Assembly: GCA_947626335.1 (NCBI GenBank)
Contig: CANQRY010000006.1
Coordinates: 1 to 42,160, forward strand
From: an uncultured Clostridia bacterium
GTDB taxonomy: Bacteria > Bacillota > Clostridia > TANB77 > CAG-508
Reading direction: 5' to 3'
Length of the DNA: 42,160 nt
In this document: positions 37,441 to 42,160 of the stretch, piece after piece
Layout of the letters: every line of letters begins with the position of its first letter
Position numbering within the stretch: the first letter of the stretch is position 1
The notes under the pieces: generated by a model
The model's input: only the letters and a program-made list of their open reading frames with translations
Databases searched by the model: none
What the model was told of the DNA's origin: nothing
Program-made: the position numbers and the translations under genes

Positions 37441-37944
37441 CTACCAATTATATTTTAATTTTATATTTGAAATATTTTTTCTTGGTATTTGTATTTCTTC
37501 GTTTTTTAATTGTAATGTTATTTTATTTTCATCAAATTGTTTTAGTATTCCTTCTAATTGCTTTTGAGGTTTCTTTTTTTGGCTTTTAGATTTTTTATTT
37601 GGTTTTTCCTCATTACTGTTTTCTAATTTGATTGGTTTAAAAAGACTTACTGTAACTTCGTTTTCTAAATTTGCTTGTAAATGCTTATCTTTTCTTAAAA
37701 GTCTTTCTATCCCTGGTGATGAAACCTCTAAAAAGTATTGGTCTTTAATATAGTTTGCTTCATCTAATAGATCTGAAATTGCATCATTTACTTTTTCGCA
37801 GTCTTCTAGGCTAATGCCTTCTGGCTTATCTATAAAAATACGTAAGTAATAATCTTTAGCTTCTTTTTCATATATTACGTCATAGAGCTCATAGCCTAAA
37901 TTTTCAATTAATTCTTTAAGTAATTTTTCAATTTTTTCTTCCAT
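37441..37944 (-). CDS. rimP: Ribosome maturation factor RimP
   Basis: Needed for 30S maturation. The 167-residue product has IEKLLKELIENLGYELYDV at the start, LRIFIDKPEGISLEDCEKVN and the LEVSSPGIERLL motif, all family marks. A 20-residue Lys/Asn/Gln-rich insert (EEKPNKKSKSQKKKPQK) interrupts the C-terminal SH3-like domain. It is the first gene of the rimP-nusA-ylxR-ylxQ-infB-rbfA-nrnA-truB operon. The only Shine-Dalgarno-like AAGGAG lies about 24 nt upstream of the ATG, and a small AAGGT/ACCTT hairpin sits in between; that hairpin could bring the two closer together. Confidence 0.94.
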   Translation of the reverse strand: MEEKIEKLLKELIENLGYELYDVIYEKEAKDYYLRIFIDKPEGISLEDCEKVNDAISDLLDEANYIKDQYFLEVSSPGIERLLRKDKHLQANLENEVTVSLFKPIKLENSNEEKPNKKSKSQKKKPQKQLEGILKQFDENKITLQLKNEEIQIPRKNISNIKLKYNW

Positions 37945-37996
37945 AAAAATATTTAAGGTTTTTACCTTTTCTCCTTGTTTTTAGTTTAATTACGAT

Positions 37997-38025
37997 AGAA
38001 GAGTGGGATTTGTTCCCACTCTTCT
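37997..38025 (-). other. Leader hairpin of the rimP operon
   Basis: Perfect 12-bp stem (AGAAGAGTGGGA with TCCCACTCTTCT) with a 5-nt loop, in the 5' leader between the promoter and rimP. There is no T-run after it on the minus strand, so in that direction it is not a standard terminator. On the plus strand it is followed by ATTTTTT, but no plus-strand gene lies upstream. Confidence 0.6.
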
Positions 38026-38049
38026 AAGTAATTTTTTATGCTATATAGA

Positions 38050-38078
38050 ATTATACCCTACTTTTCCAATAATTGCAA
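38050..38078 (-). promoter_or_regulatory. Promoter of the rimP-nusA-infB operon
   Basis: On the minus strand TTGCAA, 17-nt spacer, TATAAT. It predicts a transcript start near 38043 and a leader of about 100 nt holding the 12-bp hairpin. The rest of 38079-38222 contains a weaker TTGTAT...TAATAT candidate for mutS2. Confidence 0.7.
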
Positions 38079-38222
38079 GTATTTTTTAAAAAATTTATAG
38101 CTTTATTTTCAACTTTTAAGTAAACTTTTTTCTTATTTCCCAAAAGTTCTAAAAGTTCTTGTATTTTCTTTGATTTTGTGTAATAATATGGGCAAAGTTA
38201 TTTTTTTGAAAGGGCTTTTAAA

Positions 38223-40592
38223 ATGAACTCACTTTTAGAAAAGCTAGAATATAATCAAATTATACAAATATTAAAAAAACGCTGCAGAACATACCTTGGT
38301 AAAAGGCTTTGTAACTCTTTAGTTCCTAGCTTTAATTTTGAAGAAGTTTCAAATTTGTTAATGCAAACAAATGAGGCTGTTTTACTTAGCTACCAAAAGG
38401 GTAGTTTACCTTTGTATGAAATAAATGAGTTAGAAATGAGCATTAAATTATTAGAAAGCAAGCAAGTTTTGTCTGCTAGTAACTTAATTAATATTGCTAT
38501 TTTCTTAAAAATGTCTTCTGAGCTAAAGCATTATTTTTATGGTGATACTAGCTTTGATTTATCACGTTTTCCTTTATTAGAAGAATATTTTTCTAATATT
38601 TATACAAATAACAATATTCAAAAAAATATAACTGATAAAATTTTAGATGAAAATACTATTGCTGATAACGCTTCAAGCAAGCTTAATTCTTTGCGTAAAT
38701 CTAAACAAACTTTAGAGCAAAATATAAAAGATAAATTAAATTCATATATTCATTCTTCTAAATACTCTAAATATATTATGGAGCCAATTGTAACTATTCG
38801 TAATAATCGCTATGTTATACCTGTTAAAGAAGAATATAAAAGTATGATTAAAGGTTTTATTCATGATACCTCAAGTAGCGGCTCTACTTTATATATTGAA
38901 CCAACTTCAATTTTTGAGCTTAATAATGAAATTGCAAATCTTAAAATTGAAGAAGATTTAGAAATTCAAAAAATTTTAAGTGAGCTTTCTAGCTTGCTTT
39001 ATCCATACACTATTGAACTTTTTAACAACTTAGAATATATTGGAAACCTTGATTTAATATTTGCAAAAGCAAGTTATGGAAAAGATGAAAATGCTAATAT
39101 TCCTATTTTAAATAATGAAAAAGGCTTTTATTTTTATAAAGCGAAACACCCTTTATTAGATAAAAAAGTGGCTGTACCTATTGATATTTATTTAGAAAAA
39201 GATGCACCTTGCCTTTTAATTACAGGTCCAAATACTGGTGGTAAAACAGTTGCATTAAAAACTGTTGGGCTTTTACTTTTAATGGCATATTCTGGTATAC
39301 CTATTCCTTGTAATGAAAAAAGCAGTATTTGTGTGTTTTCTAATATTTTTGTAGATATTGGAGATGAACAAAGTATTGAGCAGTCTTTAAGTACCTTTTC
39401 TGCTCATATGATGAATATTATAAATATTACTAATAATATAAATAGCAATAGTTTAGTGCTTTTAGATGAGCTTGGCTCTGGAACAGATCCTAAAGAGGGT
39501 TCTAGCCTTGCAATTAGTATTTTAAGCTATTTAAAGAATCATGGTGCGTTTATAATTTCAACTACTCACTTTCCAGAACTAAAAGAATTTGCATTAGTAA
39601 CAAATGGATTTAAAAATGCAAGTTTTGAATTTGACCTAGAAAATTTAAAGCCAACATATCATTTGCTTATGGGCATTCCTGGTAAAAGCAATGCCTTTGA
39701 AATAAGTAAAAAGCTTGGCTTAAATAGCAAAATTTTAGAAAATGCTTCCTCTCTTTTAGAAGATAATAAGATTTCTATTGAAGAATTATTAAAAAATATT
39801 TATGATGATAAATTAAAAATTGAAAAAGAAAAAGACGAAATAAATAAAAACTTAAATCAAATTACTTCTTTAAGGCAATCTTTAGAAAAAGAAAATAACG
39901 AGCTTTTAGAAAAGAAAAAAGAGCTTACAGAAAAAGCAAAATTAGAAGCAAGGGAAATTTTGCTTGATGCTAAAGACGAGGTAAATAGCATTATTCAGGA
40001 GTTAAATAGTAAAAACATAGATTTAAAAAAGGCAAATTTAAATAGATACAAATTAAATAAAAAAATAAAAGAATTATCAAATGACACACCTATTTTATCT
40101 GATTCTTATAAACCTTTAAATAAAGAAGATATTAAAAAGGGTATTTCAGTTTGGATTCCTTCTTTAGATACTTCTGGCATAGTTTTAAGTTCTAATGTTA
40201 ATAAATCAAATGAAGTTATGCTTATGGTAGGTCTTGCTAAAATGAATTTAAATTTAAGTCAGCTTAGCAAAATGCCAAATAGTGCATCTTCTAACACGTA
40301 TAATTCTAATGTTGGCAGTGTTCATAAGGTTTCAAGCTCTAAGTCACAAAATGTATCTACTGAAATAAATGTTATTGGCCAAAATGTTGAAGATGCAATT
40401 TACGTTATAGATAAATATATAGATGACTGCGTTCTTGCCAATATTTCACCTATTAGAATTGTGCACGGAAAAGGCACTGGCAAACTTCGTGAGGGTATTC
40501 ATAAATATTTAAAAACAAACCCAAATGTGAAGTCTTTTAGGCTAGGAACTTTTGGCGAAGGTGAAATGGGGGTAACTGTTGTTGAATTATGA
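38223..40592 (+). CDS. mutS2: Endonuclease MutS2
   Basis: MutS2 is a MutS homologue without a mismatch-recognition domain; in Firmicutes it acts on recombination intermediates and, in Bacillus, on collided ribosomes. The 789-residue product starts MNSLLEKLEYNQIIQILKKR, has the core lever region, Walker A ITGPNTGGKTVALKT near 335-350, signature FVDIGDEQSIEQSLSTFSAHM, Walker B LVLLDELGSGTDPKEGS, a long coiled coil (about 520-620), and a C-terminal Smr domain with NVIGQNVEDAIYVID and IVHGKGTGKLREGIH. It ends with UGA, confirming UGA as a stop here. An AAAGGG ribosome site precedes it. No shift sites. Confidence 0.95.
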   Translation: MNSLLEKLEYNQIIQILKKRCRTYLGKRLCNSLVPSFNFEEVSNLLMQTNEAVLLSYQKGSLPLYEINELEMSIKLLESKQVLSASNLINIAIFLKMSSELKHYFYGDTSFDLSRFPLLEEYFSNIYTNNNIQKNITDKILDENTIADNASSKLNSLRKSKQTLEQNIKDKLNSYIHSSKYSKYIMEPIVTIRNNRYVIPVKEEYKSMIKGFIHDTSSSGSTLYIEPTSIFELNNEIANLKIEEDLEIQKILSELSSLLYPYTIELFNNLEYIGNLDLIFAKASYGKDENANIPILNNEKGFYFYKAKHPLLDKKVAVPIDIYLEKDAPCLLITGPNTGGKTVALKTVGLLLLMAYSGIPIPCNEKSSICVFSNIFVDIGDEQSIEQSLSTFSAHMMNIINITNNINSNSLVLLDELGSGTDPKEGSSLAISILSYLKNHGAFIISTTHFPELKEFALVTNGFKNASFEFDLENLKPTYHLLMGIPGKSNAFEISKKLGLNSKILENASSLLEDNKISIEELLKNIYDDKLKIEKEKDEINKNLNQITSLRQSLEKENNELLEKKKELTEKAKLEAREILLDAKDEVNSIIQELNSKNIDLKKANLNRYKLNKKIKELSNDTPILSDSYKPLNKEDIKKGISVWIPSLDTSGIVLSSNVNKSNEVMLMVGLAKMNLNLSQLSKMPNSASSNTYNSNVGSVHKVSSSKSQNVSTEINVIGQNVEDAIYVIDKYIDDCVLANISPIRIVHGKGTGKLREGIHKYLKTNPNVKSFRLGTFGEGEMGVTVVEL

Positions 40593-40616
40593 TTTTATTT
40601 TTAAGGGGTTAATCAT

Positions 40617-41651
40617 ATGAAAAAAATATCAATAATAAATGCTTGCACAGATTTAGGTGTAAATGTAAATGGTGCTAAATTAGGTGCAAAAATTTTAACA
40701 GAAAGTTTAAATAATTGTAACAAATACACTGTAATTGGTGAGAATAACAAAGAAGCTATAGACCCTAAATTACCAAATACAGATATGAAAACTATTGATG
40801 ATTTTGTAAAAGAATTTGACTCTCTTTTACTTAAAATGCATGAACTTCATTTTGAAAATGATATGAATAATGATGAAATTAAAGCCTATAATGAAAAAAT
40901 GCAAAAACTAGTGCTTGCTATAAAATCATTGGATTCAAGATGTGAAAAAAGAAATATGGAATCTATAGATGAATTCAATAGTAAGCTTTATAATACTGTT
41001 AGTACTGTACTAGAGCAAAATGAGTTTCCTTTAACCGTTGGTGGAGACCATATTGTAGCTATAGCTTCTAGCTTAGCTTCTATTAAGGCTAATAAAAACT
41101 TAGGTATTATTTGGTTTGATTCACATGCAGACTTTAATACTTACCCTACCTCTGTTACAGGTAATTTGCATGGCTTGCCACTAGCAGTTGCTACACATTA
41201 TGAAAAAAGTATTTTATCACCTTTTCATGATGGTCCATTTTATAACCCTAAAAATGCTGTTATTGTTGGTGGTAGAGATATTGATCCATGGGAATGGGGA
41301 AATATTATAGATGCAGGTGTTACTGTATTTTCTACTAAAGATATTCAAAATTTAAGAGTAGAAACTGTTTTAAAAAAGGCTTTTGAAATTGCATCAAATG
41401 GTACTAATGGCGTACACATTAGTTTTGATTTAGATTTAATAGACCCAAAAGTCGCTCCTGGTGTTTCTGTTCCTGCTGAAAACGGAATTGATTTAAATAC
41501 AACTTATGAATTAGTAGATGAAATTGTAAAATATGCAAATGTTATAAAATCTGCTGATTTAGTAGAGTTTAACCCAGTATTTGATAAAAATAACCAAACT
41601 GAAAATATTGCTAAAAATATTTTAAACAAATTGGTGCAATTTTTAGGCTAA
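40617..41651 (+). CDS. Arginase/agmatinase-family ureohydrolase
   Basis: A binuclear Mn enzyme of the arginase family, 344 residues. The metal-binding motifs are complete: GGDHIVAIAS (first His), WFDSHADFNTY (DxHxD) and SFDLDLIDP (DxD), with HGLPLAVA between and PGVSVPAENG following. Arginase hydrolyses arginine to ornithine and urea; related enzymes act on agmatine or formiminoglutamate, and motifs do not fully decide among them, although the start resembles arginases (VNVNGAKLGAKIL). A ~40-residue helical insert (about 60-105) makes it longer than the usual 300. It follows mutS2 by 24 nt with an AAGGGG box, so they are probably cotranscribed. Confidence 0.85.
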   Translation: MKKISIINACTDLGVNVNGAKLGAKILTESLNNCNKYTVIGENNKEAIDPKLPNTDMKTIDDFVKEFDSLLLKMHELHFENDMNNDEIKAYNEKMQKLVLAIKSLDSRCEKRNMESIDEFNSKLYNTVSTVLEQNEFPLTVGGDHIVAIASSLASIKANKNLGIIWFDSHADFNTYPTSVTGNLHGLPLAVATHYEKSILSPFHDGPFYNPKNAVIVGGRDIDPWEWGNIIDAGVTVFSTKDIQNLRVETVLKKAFEIASNGTNGVHISFDLDLIDPKVAPGVSVPAENGIDLNTTYELVDEIVKYANVIKSADLVEFNPVFDKNNQTENIAKNILNKLVQFLG

Positions 41652-41670
41652 CAATTATATAGGTATAACA

Positions 41671-41718
41671 AATTTCAGACCAAAAAGATATATGAACGTC
41701 TCCTTTTGGTCTGAAATT
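41671..41718 (+). terminator. Terminator-like hairpin after the arginase-family gene
   Basis: AATTTCAGACCAAAA pairs with TTTTGGTCTGAAATT (15 bp) across an 18-nt loop, 20 nt after the stop. No strong T-run follows on the plus strand, so termination efficiency is uncertain. Confidence 0.6.
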
Positions 41719-41805
41719 GTCTAAAATATATTAAATTTATTAACATAAAAAGTGTTGGAAATTGTGCAAAATTTTTTACACTCTCTTTTTTATATATTTT
41801 TTATT

Positions 41806-42075
41806 TTATTTATTGCTTAATATTTCTTCTTTTTCTAGTCCTGTTATTTTCAATACTCTTTCCAATTCTATTCCTTCTGCTAACATTTTTTTAGCAGTTT
41901 CTAATTTTCCTTTTCTTTCTCCTTCTTCTCGACCTCGTCTTTCTGCACATGATATTCCTGTATTATAGTCTAATCTTGCTTTCTCTCTAAACCATTCCAT
42001 TCTTTCCCTATACTCTGCTCTACTCATTGTTTTTAATTTTGTTCCTGCTTCTTTTAATTCTTTATTCTTTTTCAT
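41806..42075 (-). CDS. Rpn-family C-terminal ORF (short form or remnant)
   Basis: An 89-residue product (ATG at 42075, GAGGGTGA ribosome site) matching only the C-terminal tail of Rpn/PD-(D/E)XK 'transposase' family proteins: EWFREKARLDYNTGISCAER, a run of Arg/Glu/Gly (RRGREEGERKGK) and KKMLAEGIELERVLKITGLEKEEI. The nuclease domain is absent, and an in-frame stop lies just upstream, so it is either a degraded remnant or a stand-alone short form like the Rpn-S products made in E. coli. A TATAAT box at about 42094 suggests it may be transcribed. No CGG codon explains the missing part. Confidence 0.55.
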   Translation of the reverse strand: MKKNKELKEAGTKLKTMSRAEYRERMEWFREKARLDYNTGISCAERRGREEGERKGKLETAKKMLAEGIELERVLKITGLEKEEILSNK

Positions 42076-42160
42076 CTTTTCTCTCACCCTCGTATTATAT
42101 ATTTATAGTATTTAAAGTCTACTATATAAGACTTATGATATACTTATCTTAGATACTGTG

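Overview
This is a chromosomal housekeeping segment from a very A+T-rich, low-GC Gram-positive bacterium, most likely an uncultured clostridial Bacillota. The hrcA-grpE-dnaK-dnaJ order, the Asp23/AmaP envelope module, WhiA, RemA, YlxR/YlxQ, a Firmicutes-type rimP-nusA-ylxR-ylxQ-infB-rbfA-nrnA-truB run, MutS2 and a pilin-leader FGE-sulfatase protein all point that way. UGA still works as a stop (for example at the end of mutS2).

Layout. Nearly everything up to 37944 is on the minus strand. 88-3251: xseA, nusB, then the DUF2273/amaP/asp23 envelope-stress group. 3461-3715: an Hfq-like gene of unusually high G+C. 3803-11438: fmt, def, priA, gmk, rpoZ, remA, yicC, a four-helix membrane protein gene and rsmE. 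11571-12453: a plus-strand rluA-type gene. 12505-19646: ftsH, a DUF1189-like membrane protein gene, cysS and a class A PBP gene. 19831-24612: the heat-shock operon hrcA-grpE-dnaK-dnaJ behind two CIRCE-like operators. 24777-27810: hemW, whiA and prmC. 27979-29448: an FGE-fold surface protein with a pilin-like leader, divergent from a small Xre regulator. About 29960-30167: a 6S-like RNA. 30343-37944: the translation operon rimP to truB. 38223-41651: mutS2 and an arginase-family gene on the plus strand. The right edge holds a short Rpn-family C-terminal ORF.

Main finding. Six otherwise intact genes (priA, rsmE, a four-helix membrane protein gene, rluA, dnaJ, nrnA) are broken by +1 frameshifts at eight places. 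All eight are the same event: one extra C directly before a glycine codon, so that the zero-frame codon is CGG. Skipping that C (CGGN read as Gly-GGN) restores conserved glycines in recognisable motifs, including both glycines of the PriA Walker A motif. I then scanned the whole window by eye for in-frame CGG. No gene of normal composition uses CGG as arginine. The scan led to one extra site, which joins two adjacent membrane-protein ORFs into one gene. The only two in-frame CGG codons read as Arg lie in the GC-rich, probably foreign, Hfq-like gene. CGG is common out of phase (NNC|GGN, NCG|GNN) without any disruption. I infer that in this organism the CGG codon has lost its arginine meaning and works as an obligatory +1 shift, in effect a quadruplet glycine codon CGGN. 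The closest analogue I know is AGGY decoding as Gly in Perkinsus mitochondrial cox1. Read-level confirmation, proteomics and a tRNA inventory are needed.

Other points of interest: an inverted pair of ~100-nt multi-hairpin repeats, palindromes flanking the Xre gene, a GC-rich C-type-lectin-like 3' end resembling a diversity-generating retroelement target, a likely leaderless rluA transcript and a leader hairpin before rimP.
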